NCBI RefSeq assembly: GCF_014656395.1
Contig: NZ_BNCI01000002.1
Location: 682,001-746,000 of the forward strand
DNA from: Kordiimonas sediminis
Lineage (GTDB): Bacteria; Pseudomonadota; Alphaproteobacteria; Sphingomonadales; Kordiimonadaceae
Direction of reading: 5' to 3'
Length of the DNA stretch: 64,000 nucleotides
Part shown: positions 8,536 to 16,679 of the stretch, piece by piece
Layout: each line of letters opens with the position of its first letter
How positions within the stretch are numbered: position 1 is the first letter of the stretch
Position numbers and translations under genes: made by a program
The notes under the pieces: generated by a model
What the model was told of the DNA's origin: nothing
The model's input: the letters and a program-made list of their open reading frames with translations, nothing else
Databases searched by the model: none

Positions 8536-9606
8536 ATGACCCATATCGCATTGAAAGATTATACACTGAATAACCAGATACTAAGGAATAGGGCAGTTGT
8601 AGCCCCCATGAGCAGGGTAAGTACTGCCGGGGACGGAATACCAACAAAGGCAATGGCAGATTATTATTCTTCCTTTGCGGCTGGTGGCTTTGCAGCGGTG
8701 ATAACTGAAGGAACCTATACCGATAGATATTATGCACAAGCCTACCCAAATCAACCCGGAATAACGACCAGCCAACAACAGGATGGTTGGCGTAAAGTTG
8801 TTCAGGCGGTAAAAAGCAAAGGCGCAAAAATTATATTGCAGTTAATGCATGCTGGCGCACTATCACAGCATTTAAGCAGCACCCGCGGACCTTCAAAGAT
8901 TGAGCCTATGCGCACCATGTTACCGGGTTACAGCCGTAAGCAAGGACGGTATCCAATACCCGAGGCAATGAATTCAGCGGAGATAGATCAGGTCATCGAC
9001 GGGTTTTTAAAATCTGCACTTATGGCAGAAGAGGCAGGGTTTGACGGTGTGGAAATTCATTCAGCTAATGGCTATCTTCTCGATCAATTTATCACAGACT
9101 ATACAAATATGCGGGAAGACCAATATGGGGGGTCACTTGAAAACAGGGTGCGTCTAACATGTGAGATCACTCAAAAAATTCGATCTGCTGTCTCTCCTGA
9201 TTTTATTGTTGGTGTCAGGCTTTCACAAGGGAAAGTGAATGATTTTGATTACCTATGGTCAGGTGGTCTGGAGGACGGAAAAGTCTTTTTTTCAGCAATT
9301 GAAGAAGCAGGTGCGCATTACATTCATTTTGCTAGTGAAGGAAAGGGCTTTGATCATGGTTGTTTAACGCGAACAGGCGAAAGTCTGCCGCGGCAGGCGA
9401 AAGAGCTAACAAAACTTAGTGTTATTGCCAACGGAGGACTTCACATTCCATCAGAGGCGGATCGTGTATTAACGGGTGGTCACACAGATTTAATTGCGCT
9501 TGGAACAGGGGCTCTTGCTAATCCTGACTGGCCTGAAAAGATTGAAAAGAATTTGCCTGTAAATCCGTTCGATCCCGCAGTGTTTGACAATGGCGTTCAT
9601 ATCTAA
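8536..9606 (+). CDS. Old yellow enzyme family NADH:flavin oxidoreductase
   Basis: A 356-residue FMN-dependent TIM-barrel ene-reductase of the OYE family, which reduces activated C=C bonds in quinones, enones or nitro compounds with NAD(P)H. Visible marks are the N-terminal NRAVVAPMSR, the active-site histidine/asparagine pair in GVEIHSANGYLLDQF and the conserved DQYGGSLENRVR phosphate-binding region. The ATG at 8536 follows AAGGAG by eight bases. It is divergent from the HxlR regulator, suggesting induction by electrophilic stress. The substrate is not predictable from sequence. It ends before a symmetrical hairpin shared with the convergent TRAP operon. Confidence 0.93.
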   Translation: MTHIALKDYTLNNQILRNRAVVAPMSRVSTAGDGIPTKAMADYYSSFAAGGFAAVITEGTYTDRYYAQAYPNQPGITTSQQQDGWRKVVQAVKSKGAKIILQLMHAGALSQHLSSTRGPSKIEPMRTMLPGYSRKQGRYPIPEAMNSAEIDQVIDGFLKSALMAEEAGFDGVEIHSANGYLLDQFITDYTNMREDQYGGSLENRVRLTCEITQKIRSAVSPDFIVGVRLSQGKVNDFDYLWSGGLEDGKVFFSAIEEAGAHYIHFASEGKGFDHGCLTRTGESLPRQAKELTKLSVIANGGLHIPSEADRVLTGGHTDLIALGTGALANPDWPEKIEKNLPVNPFDPAVFDNGVHI

Positions 9607-9623
9607 AGACATTAAAACGGCAG

Positions 9624-9651
9624 TTAAAGCCGCTTCATGAAGCGGCTTTAA
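9624..9651. terminator. Bidirectional terminator hairpin
   Basis: A 28-base perfect palindrome with arms TTAAAGCCGCTTCA and TGAAGCGGCTTTAA, between the convergent OYE and dctM genes. Strong stem, only short T tracts on both sides. Confidence 0.75.
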
Positions 9652-9664
9652 TACATTTGTATCC

Positions 9665-11248
9665 CTATTTAAAAAGCAGGTCTGGCAACCAGGTTACAAG
9701 CCCCGGATATAGCGCTACGATCAGCAGAGCAATACCCTGGATTATCACAAAAGGGATCACCCCTTTGTACATAGCAGTTGTTGGAACACTATCAGGCGTT
9801 ACACTGCGCAAATAAAACAGCGAAAACCCAAACGGTGGCGTCAGGAAACTGGTCTGCAGATTAAGGGCCATCAAGACACCCAGCCAGATGGGGCCATGAA
9901 TGCCGTCCATTGCAAGCAGGGCGGGTGCCACAACGGGCACCACTACAAAGGTAATCTCGATAAAGTCGAGAAAGAAACCAAGAATAAACATTAGAAGCAT
10001 GACGAAGAGAAGTGCCGTCACATAGCCGCCGGCGAGTCCAGTCAAAAACTCTTCAATAATCTCATCACCGCCAAGGCCTCTAAACACCAGAGAGAAAAGC
10101 GCTGCACCAATCAAGATGGCGTATATCATGCTGGAAATGCGCAGGGTAGAATGCATTACTTCTGATAGAACGCCTGTTTTCCAAGTCGTATGCAGGCTTT
10201 TAAACAGTAACAGCATAAAGATGCCAGTTAGTGCAATGGCTGAATAATAAGCGGTTTGATCACTGACTGTCACACTTGATACATCCATTCGTAGGTCGAA
10301 AAAACCTGCGATCAGGAAAAGTAGTCCAAGTAACACTACACTGACGATACTGATTGTTTTGGCCGACTTGTTGGCCCGCGCTGCGCCAAGAAGGATAGCG
10401 CCCACGGCGCCAACGGACGCCGCTTCTGTTGGGGTGGCCACCCCGGTAAGGATTGAACCGAGCACTGCAATAATCAATACAAGTGGCGGCAGCAAGGCTG
10501 AAAATAGTTTCAAAAGTAAAGAGCCGTCAATTCTGTCACTGCTGTCGTCTTTGATTGCCGGGCTACTCTTGGGGCTGAAAATGGCAACAGCTATTTGGTA
10601 AAGAATATACATGCCGACGAGCAGTAAACCGGGAATGAGGGCTCCAGCGAATAATTCACCGGCACTCATCGGAGACGGCGAGAAAACACCGGAATTCATC
10701 TGTGCCTGCTGCCATGCTGATGACATGACGTCAGCCAGAAGAATGAGCACGATGGATGGTGGAATGATCTGTCCAAGTGTACCTGCCGCAGCAATGGCAC
10801 CTGTTGCCAGTGACGGCGAATAGCCGTTTCGCAACATGGTAGGCAGGGACAATAGCCCCATGGTGACTACTGTGGCGCCAACGATACCGGTTGAGGCTGC
10901 CAATAGGGCGCCAACAAGGGTTACAGAGATGCCAAGCCCACCACGCAGTGACCCAAACAATTTACCCATGCTCTCAAGAAGCTCTTCTGCGACTTGAGAC
11001 TTCTCGAGCATTACGCCCATTGAAACGAAGAGAGGAATGGCAAACAGTAGCTCGTTTCTGATGATGTTATCGAAGATACGGTTTGGCATGAATTCCATAA
11101 AGGTGAAATCAAGTGTGCCGGCCAGCATCCCAATAGTGCCAAACAGCAACCCAATCCCCCCAAGAGCAAAGGCAACTGGAAACCCGGTCATTAAAATAGC
11201 AATCAGCGATAAAAACATTGCTGATGTTAAAAACAAATGCATGTCCAT
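9665..11248 (-). CDS. dctM: TRAP transporter large permease DctM (system 2), enlarged form
   Basis: A 527-residue DctM protein. It has the same core motifs as system 1 (ALGGIGLLFG, GTLGQIIPPSIVLIL and LQTSFLTPPFGFSLFY), so function as the sodium-coupled TRAP translocator is clear. It differs by an insertion of about 70 residues in the middle (around residues 290-360) containing two additional hydrophobic stretches separated by the loop FFDLRMDVSSV. The family commonly has about 430 residues, so this is a long variant. Its ATG overlaps the TAA of dctQ by one base (TAATG). Confidence 0.94.
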   Translation of the reverse strand: MDMHLFLTSAMFLSLIAILMTGFPVAFALGGIGLLFGTIGMLAGTLDFTFMEFMPNRIFDNIIRNELLFAIPLFVSMGVMLEKSQVAEELLESMGKLFGSLRGGLGISVTLVGALLAASTGIVGATVVTMGLLSLPTMLRNGYSPSLATGAIAAAGTLGQIIPPSIVLILLADVMSSAWQQAQMNSGVFSPSPMSAGELFAGALIPGLLLVGMYILYQIAVAIFSPKSSPAIKDDSSDRIDGSLLLKLFSALLPPLVLIIAVLGSILTGVATPTEAASVGAVGAILLGAARANKSAKTISIVSVVLLGLLFLIAGFFDLRMDVSSVTVSDQTAYYSAIALTGIFMLLLFKSLHTTWKTGVLSEVMHSTLRISSMIYAILIGAALFSLVFRGLGGDEIIEEFLTGLAGGYVTALLFVMLLMFILGFFLDFIEITFVVVPVVAPALLAMDGIHGPIWLGVLMALNLQTSFLTPPFGFSLFYLRSVTPDSVPTTAMYKGVIPFVIIQGIALLIVALYPGLVTWLPDLLFK

Positions 11249-11751
11249 TAATGCTTCTTCCCGAAAAGTGTGGTGGTGTAACGAAGTAAGTCAGCAATGG
11301 CAGACAGTGTCATTGTAAGGGTAAACAACAGGATCGTGGACTTTAGTATATAGACAAAAGGCAGGCCGCTTGCTTCGACGCTTTTTTCCTGAATAGACCA
11401 ACTATCCATGACATAGGGCAGGGTCGTGTACCACAGTAGCCCTAAAAAAGGCAGTAGGAGAAAGAGTGTGCCTGCAAGGTTGATCCACGCCTTTGTGCGG
11501 GGTGATGCCTTACTGTAGAGCAAGTCTACCCGCACATGTTCATCGTGGAGCGCCGTATAACCAGCAGCCCCCAGAAACATTACGGCGTTTATATATTGCA
11601 GGCTTTCCTGCAACTTTATGCTGCCCTCTGAGAATATATAAACAACAAGAACGACCATAAACTGCACCAGAACCAAAATAATGGGCAGAAAAGACAAGAT
11701 ACTTCCTGTGCGCTCGGTCACTGCGTCCAGGAAGCTCAATAGTCTAGCCAT
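11248..11751 (-). CDS. dctQ: TRAP transporter small permease DctQ (system 2)
   Basis: A 167-residue inner-membrane protein with four hydrophobic segments and the DctQ pattern ALHDEHVRVDLLY after the second helix. It overlaps dctP upstream and dctM downstream by one base each (both TAATG junctions), so the three subunits are made from a single tightly coupled message in a fixed ratio. Nothing unusual. Confidence 0.92.
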   Translation of the reverse strand: MARLLSFLDAVTERTGSILSFLPIILVLVQFMVVLVVYIFSEGSIKLQESLQYINAVMFLGAAGYTALHDEHVRVDLLYSKASPRTKAWINLAGTLFLLLPFLGLLWYTTLPYVMDSWSIQEKSVEASGLPFVYILKSTILLFTLTMTLSAIADLLRYTTTLFGKKH

Positions 11752-12920
11752 TATGTATTCTTTGCTGTTGCTAGGTCACGGGCGGCGGCAAAGGCCTGCT
11801 CTGCGATTGCCCCCCATTTCATGCCATTTGATCGGGCTGTGTTGAAGCTGTCAAAAACACGTTTCGACAGGTCATCTGCGCTGCCAGCTTCTGCAACAAC
11901 TTCTGCTGAAACTTCGCCAAGCTTGCGCAGGATATCATCACTGAACCGGTGCAGCTTCACCCCGTGCTCTGAAATCAAAGTATCAAGAGAGCGGGCATTG
12001 TTGATGTTAAATTCCGCCAGCATTGTGTCGTTTTCGGCATCTGCAGCAGCCTGAATAATAGCCTTTTCCATTTGAGACATATCATTCCAGACATCCAGAT
12101 TGATGCCCAGGCTTAATGTGGAGCCTGGCTCATGAATGCCGGGATAATAATAATTCTTCACGATTGTCTGGAAACCAAAGGCAAGATCATTCCATGGGCC
12201 AATCCACTCGGTTGCATCAATATTGCCCTGGCTTAATGCCTGGAATATTTCCCCGCCGGATTTTGTTACAGGTGTTGCCCCGATACGTTTCATGACTTCC
12301 CCGCCAAGACCAGGCATCCGAATGCGAAGCCCTTGGAAGTCATCAATGGAGTTTATTTCATTTTTGAACCATCCGCCCATCTGGACGCCGGAGTTTCCGC
12401 ACATGAAGGGTTTGACATTGAATTTGCCGGACAATTCGTCCCAAAGTTCCTGTCCGCCACCAAACCGGATCCATGAATTCATTTCAGAGGCAATCATACC
12501 CATTGGAACTGCTGCGAAGAAATTAAAGGCCGGAGACTTGCCTTGCCAGTAATATTCAGCGCCGTGATACATGTCCGCTTTCCCCTGAGAGACAGCATCA
12601 AAGGCACCTAGCGCACCAACTAACTCACCCGCGGCGTAAACTTTGATTGTGATTTGCCCGCTAGACATGTCATTGACCCGCTTGGCAAAACGTTCAACAC
12701 CTGTGCCAAGGCCTGGAAAATTTTTGGGCCAAGTTGTTACAATTTTCAGATTGCGCTTTTTTCCAAGGATGGCAGGGGCACCTTTTGTGTCTGCTTCTGA
12801 CTTGCCACCACCACTGTCACATGCTGCCAGAAACGCTGCTGCGCCTGCAAAACCGGTCGCACGCAGCATACGCCGACGATCCATCACAGTTTCTGAAACT
12901 GTTTTATCCTTTGATGACAT
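11751..12920 (-). CDS. dctP: TRAP transporter substrate-binding protein, TakP-like (system 2)
   Basis: A 389-residue periplasmic binding protein. The N-terminus carries a twin-arginine-like motif (DRRRMLRATGF, residues 14-24), a hydrophobic stretch and a lipobox LAAC with Cys34, so it is predicted to be exported folded by Tat and then lipidated. The mature part closely follows TakP of Rhodobacter sphaeroides, which binds 2-oxo acids with a sodium ion: GAEYYWQGKSPAFNFFAAVPMG, SGVQMGGWFKNEI and GLRIRMPGLGGEVMKRIG. A 2-oxo acid or related carboxylate is the likely ligand. It heads the dctP-dctQ-dctM operon. Its closest relative in the window is the binding protein of system 1. Confidence 0.93.
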   Translation of the reverse strand: MSSKDKTVSETVMDRRRMLRATGFAGAAAFLAACDSGGGKSEADTKGAPAILGKKRNLKIVTTWPKNFPGLGTGVERFAKRVNDMSSGQITIKVYAAGELVGALGAFDAVSQGKADMYHGAEYYWQGKSPAFNFFAAVPMGMIASEMNSWIRFGGGQELWDELSGKFNVKPFMCGNSGVQMGGWFKNEINSIDDFQGLRIRMPGLGGEVMKRIGATPVTKSGGEIFQALSQGNIDATEWIGPWNDLAFGFQTIVKNYYYPGIHEPGSTLSLGINLDVWNDMSQMEKAIIQAAADAENDTMLAEFNINNARSLDTLISEHGVKLHRFSDDILRKLGEVSAEVVAEAGSADDLSKRVFDSFNTARSNGMKWGAIAEQAFAAARDLATAKNT

Positions 12921-12978
12921 AACTCTCCCCGTTACTACCTGTTTTCGGCACTATACAGGGATCAGAGTGGGGAGCAAG

Positions 12979-13725
12979 TCAAGACGGGCTGTTATCAGCA
13001 GTAATTGTCGTTTTTTCGTGCCAGCCATCGGGGCCTAAATATTCTAGTGGAGCAAAACGGTTTTTATAGGCCATCTTGGGACTACCATCCACCCAGTACC
13101 CTAGATACACATATGGGTGGTTTTCAATGCGAACACGTTCAATATGATCCAGAATAATATAGGTGCCCAGACTTCGGTCAGGCTCAGATGTGTCAAAGAA
13201 ACTGTAAACCATAGAGAGGCCGTCTGAAAGTTCATCGGTCAGGGCGATTGCTAACAAACTATTATCCAGCACCTTTCTGTATTCAATCAGGACAGTCGGT
13301 ACCGGGCTGCTTTCAATCATTTCCTGATATTCTTCAAAGGTCATGTCCGCCATGGAACCTTCACCGTGACGACTATTCAGATATTGGCTTAAAAGGTCAT
13401 AATGCTCTTGCTTGGCCAAAGGCGGGATCATTTCTGCTTTGATGTCTCTGTTCCGCCGCAAGATCCGCCGCATAGATTTACTGGGGCTGAATTCTTGCGC
13501 TTTGACACGTACTGACACACAGGAAACACAGGTTTCACACGCCGGGCGGTAAATGACTGACTGGCTACGCCTGAAACCAACGCGACCAAGTGCTTCGTTT
13601 AGGCCAGGAGCATCAGGACCGCGTAATTCTGTGAAAACTTTACGTTCAACCCTGTCGGGCAGATACGGGCAGGGTGACGGGGCAGTCACAAAAAACTTTG
13701 GAAATTGTAAGCCCTGATCTGTCAT
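12979..13725 (-). CDS. bpt: Aspartate/glutamate leucyltransferase
   Basis: A 248-residue cytoplasmic aminoacyl-tRNA-protein transferase. It begins with the Cys-containing segment of the ATE N-domain (PSPCPYLPDRVERKVFTEL), followed by CETCVSCVSVRV and the C-domain with GSMADMTFEEYQEMI, MVYSFFD and YLGYWVDG. Bacterial Bpt adds leucine from Leu-tRNA to proteins with N-terminal Asp or Glu and thus makes them substrates for ClpS/ClpAP. The length fits the family. It is followed with a small gap by the TRAP operon on the same strand; no functional link is evident. Confidence 0.92.
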   Translation of the reverse strand: MTDQGLQFPKFFVTAPSPCPYLPDRVERKVFTELRGPDAPGLNEALGRVGFRRSQSVIYRPACETCVSCVSVRVKAQEFSPSKSMRRILRRNRDIKAEMIPPLAKQEHYDLLSQYLNSRHGEGSMADMTFEEYQEMIESSPVPTVLIEYRKVLDNSLLAIALTDELSDGLSMVYSFFDTSEPDRSLGTYIILDHIERVRIENHPYVYLGYWVDGSPKMAYKNRFAPLEYLGPDGWHEKTTITADNSPS

Positions 13726-13743
13726 CGCTGCACATTCAACCTA

Positions 13744-15615
13744 TCAATATAAATTATAGTACCACGGTATGAATATAGTGAATGCGATCCAAATGATAAA
13801 GATCAATGGTGTACCAACTTTCACGAAATCGGAAAATTTATAGTGGCCCGGCGCCATAACAAGTAGGTTTGTCTGGTAGCTCATCGGGGTAGCAAAGCTA
13901 CAGTTTGCCCCGAAAATGACAGCCAGCAGGAAGGGCATCGGTTCGACGCCAAGCTCTAACGCGATAGAGATTGCAATTGGTGTAAACAGCACGGCAGTCG
14001 CATTGTTTGATAGAACGTTCGTCAGAAGCGCGACCAACAGGAAGAAGCCCGACAGGACAATCCAGATGGGAGCCCCCATAAGCAGTTCAATGACAGAGTG
14101 CGCCAGCCAGCTTGCGCCGCCAGTAGCCTGCATAGCAGTCCCCAGCGCTAGCGCGGCACCGACGATCGTGAATACACGGCGGTCAATCGCACGGCCGGCC
14201 TGCCGTACGTTAAGACAGCGTGTTACCAGCATTAAAGCAGCCCCTAAGAGGGATGCGGTCACAATTGGCAGTACATTCGTTGCAGCAACTGCAACCACTG
14301 CGGTGAAAATAATTTGGGCACGGAGAGCATTGGCAGTAACCGGCATTTCAGATGCGGACGATTCCATCAACAATACATCACGGTTATTACGAAGTGCCAA
14401 AACGTTTGCGCGGCTGCCCATTATCAGAAGAACATCACCGGCTTCCATGCGTAGCTGCGAGATCGCAGCACGGATCATGCGGCTACGGCGCTGAATTCCC
14501 AAAACCGTACAACCTGTTTCTGCCCTGAACCCTGTCTGAGCCAGTGTTCTGCCATCCATGCGGGAGGCCGGAGCAATCATGGCTTCTGCAATTACGCGGC
14601 GTTGACGGTCAACTTTGTCCGGGTCTGACGTTTCGTCCTCGTCTCCATTCTCGCCTTCTGCATCTGACACCAGGTGCGGCGTAGCGTTCAGGATTTCGGT
14701 CATGGTGCTGCGGGTAGCTGCCAGAAGGACAATATCCCCTTCAGACAAAGTAACATCGTCATAGGGCGGAAGGATTTTTTCTGTTCCGCGCTGGATCATG
14801 CGGATTGTAATGTCCTTCAGTCCCGGGAACATGCCTGCGACTGCACGCTGTCCTATCAGGCTTTGGCTGTCTGCACCTAGCTCCATTTGAAACAGAAATT
14901 GCTTGCCACCTGTACCGGCCAGCTGGTTTGCCATAGATGATCGGTCCTGCAATAATCGCGGCGCAATTAGCACGACATACAGCAGGCCTACGAGTGCCAG
15001 AAAAGCCCCTGGAATGGTAAAGTCAAAGAAACCTATCACCGGCCCGTCGAAAGAAGCGCGGATTTGATCATAACTCCCAATGGCAAGGAGGTTGGTGCTG
15101 GAGCCGATGATCGTCATGTTACCGCCAAGGATGGCAACAAAGCTAAGAGGCATCATCACCATGGCTGTTTTCTTGCCCAGTTTCTCGGCGAGTGTGGCGA
15201 GTATGGGAATGAACATTACGACAACAGGTGTATTGTTCATAATGGCTGAGACGGTCATAACCACTATGAAGCATATAAGAAGGATAGATTTGGGTGACCT
15301 AAGGCCATATTTAACCAGCAGGTTCGCAGGTCCCATCAATGCGCCGCTTTGAACAAGGCCTTGTCCCACAACCAACAATGCCATGATGGTTATCAGGGCA
15401 GGGTCAGCGAAGCCTTCCAGAAGATCTCGATTGGTGATCAGTTTTGAACCATCCTGATCAAGAACGGGCCAAACATGAAATATGACCAAGAGAATAGCGA
15501 CAGTCGCAATGGAGGATATTTCCAGCGGTATTCTATCGTATGAATAGGCGATAATCGCACCGGAAATGACGACAAAGGTCAGCCACATTTGTAGTGTGGG
15601 TTCAATAAGTTCCAT
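13744..15615 (-). CDS. SLC13 (DASS) family permease with two RCK_C domains
   Basis: A 623-residue inner-membrane protein. The N- and C-terminal thirds are hydrophobic bundles typical of the divalent anion:sodium symporter family, with the SLC13 hairpin MNNTPVVVMFIPIL and the paired ANCSFATPMSYQTNLLVMAPG near the end. Between them lie two TrkA-C (RCK_C) regulatory domains, at about residues 230-315 and 345-425, which in other transporters bind nucleotides or ions. Sulfate, dicarboxylates or another anion could be the substrate; sequence alone does not decide. It is the last gene before bpt on this strand and shows no operon partner. Confidence 0.88.
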   Translation of the reverse strand: MELIEPTLQMWLTFVVISGAIIAYSYDRIPLEISSIATVAILLVIFHVWPVLDQDGSKLITNRDLLEGFADPALITIMALLVVGQGLVQSGALMGPANLLVKYGLRSPKSILLICFIVVMTVSAIMNNTPVVVMFIPILATLAEKLGKKTAMVMMPLSFVAILGGNMTIIGSSTNLLAIGSYDQIRASFDGPVIGFFDFTIPGAFLALVGLLYVVLIAPRLLQDRSSMANQLAGTGGKQFLFQMELGADSQSLIGQRAVAGMFPGLKDITIRMIQRGTEKILPPYDDVTLSEGDIVLLAATRSTMTEILNATPHLVSDAEGENGDEDETSDPDKVDRQRRVIAEAMIAPASRMDGRTLAQTGFRAETGCTVLGIQRRSRMIRAAISQLRMEAGDVLLIMGSRANVLALRNNRDVLLMESSASEMPVTANALRAQIIFTAVVAVAATNVLPIVTASLLGAALMLVTRCLNVRQAGRAIDRRVFTIVGAALALGTAMQATGGASWLAHSVIELLMGAPIWIVLSGFFLLVALLTNVLSNNATAVLFTPIAISIALELGVEPMPFLLAVIFGANCSFATPMSYQTNLLVMAPGHYKFSDFVKVGTPLIFIIWIAFTIFIPWYYNLY

Positions 15616-15704
15616 AGTGGCCTAGCATTCCCTGAGTTAATCTAATCTCAATATCAGCTTTACCGACATGCTACCTGCTGCACAAGTTTTTTGCGTGCAA
15701 AATA

Positions 15705-16574
15705 TTAATCGGTAAGCGTTAGATTTGGTGGTACGACCGGGGCTTCCCGCAAGACTAAAATAGTAATTCTGCGGTTTTCAAGCCGGCTGGGGTTGTCCGG
15801 GTAAAGGGGCTCTGTTGACGCTTTGCCAATCACTTCAGAGAAACGATCATCAGTAACGCCTGTTACAGCAAGCACACGACGTGCCGAGTTCGCGCGGTCT
15901 GCACTTAGTTCCCAATTCGTATATTCACCGCCCGCAGAAAAACTACCGCCATCAGTGTGCCCTTGAATTGTTATTCTGTTAGGAACATCCTGCACGGTCA
16001 TGGCTACCTGCTCAATCATGGCTCTGGCATAATTATACAGCTCATCAGAACCAGACCGGAACATGGCGCGTTTGTCTTTATCAATAAGCTGAATTTTCAT
16101 ACCGTCTTCGGTGATTTCCATGATCACCTGGTCATTCAACTCCTGAAGCATGGCTGATTCCTGAATTGCCATTCTGATTTTTTCTTGCAGTTGCGCAAAC
16201 GCGATATCTTCCTGCTCTTTAATTTTTTCCAGAATAGCTTCGGCATCGTCAGTTTCTTCAGTGCCCGAGCCTTGTTGGTCGTCATTGTCCTGACCAGCGC
16301 TACTTGTATTTTCATCAGCAATTCGCACAATGACACCGCCCTCAGTTTCGCCAGGGGTGCCCCCTTGGATAACGGCAGACGTTGGTTTGAAATAATCAGC
16401 TAGCCCAGAAAGTGTCTCTGGCGGTGCAACATTCAACAGCCATAATAGCATAAAGAAAGCCATCATTGCGGTCACGAAGTCGGCGTAGGCAACTTTCCAG
16501 GCCCCGCCATGGGCCCCGCCTTCAACCTTCTTGATAACCTTTTTGATTATCGGTCTTTCGCCATCATCAGCCAC
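15705..16574 (-). CDS. motB: Flagellar motor stator protein MotB
   Basis: A 289-residue inner-membrane protein. The N-terminal part is the MotB plug and single transmembrane helix, with the proton-binding aspartate Asp32 in WKVAYADFVTAMMAFF, the same residue number as in E. coli MotB. A linker rich in acidic residues (about 85-150) leads to the C-terminal OmpA/MotB peptidoglycan-binding domain, with ITIQGHTDGG, NWELSADRANSARRVL and NRRITILVL. The start is GTG at 16574 after GGAG. The partner motA is not adjacent, and no other flagellar gene lies in the window, so it is either a solitary stator gene or part of a dispersed flagellar set. Confidence 0.9.
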   Translation of the reverse strand: MADDGERPIIKKVIKKVEGGAHGGAWKVAYADFVTAMMAFFMLLWLLNVAPPETLSGLADYFKPTSAVIQGGTPGETEGGVIVRIADENTSSAGQDNDDQQGSGTEETDDAEAILEKIKEQEDIAFAQLQEKIRMAIQESAMLQELNDQVIMEITEDGMKIQLIDKDKRAMFRSGSDELYNYARAMIEQVAMTVQDVPNRITIQGHTDGGSFSAGGEYTNWELSADRANSARRVLAVTGVTDDRFSEVIGKASTEPLYPDNPSRLENRRITILVLREAPVVPPNLTLTD

Positions 16575-16679
16575 GATGTTTCTCCACCTGATACATGGGC
16601 GTTATCCATATGAAATAACGCCACTTTTGCACAAAACGCGTCCATGCTCTGCCATTATGTAAAGATAGTAGGGCTGATA

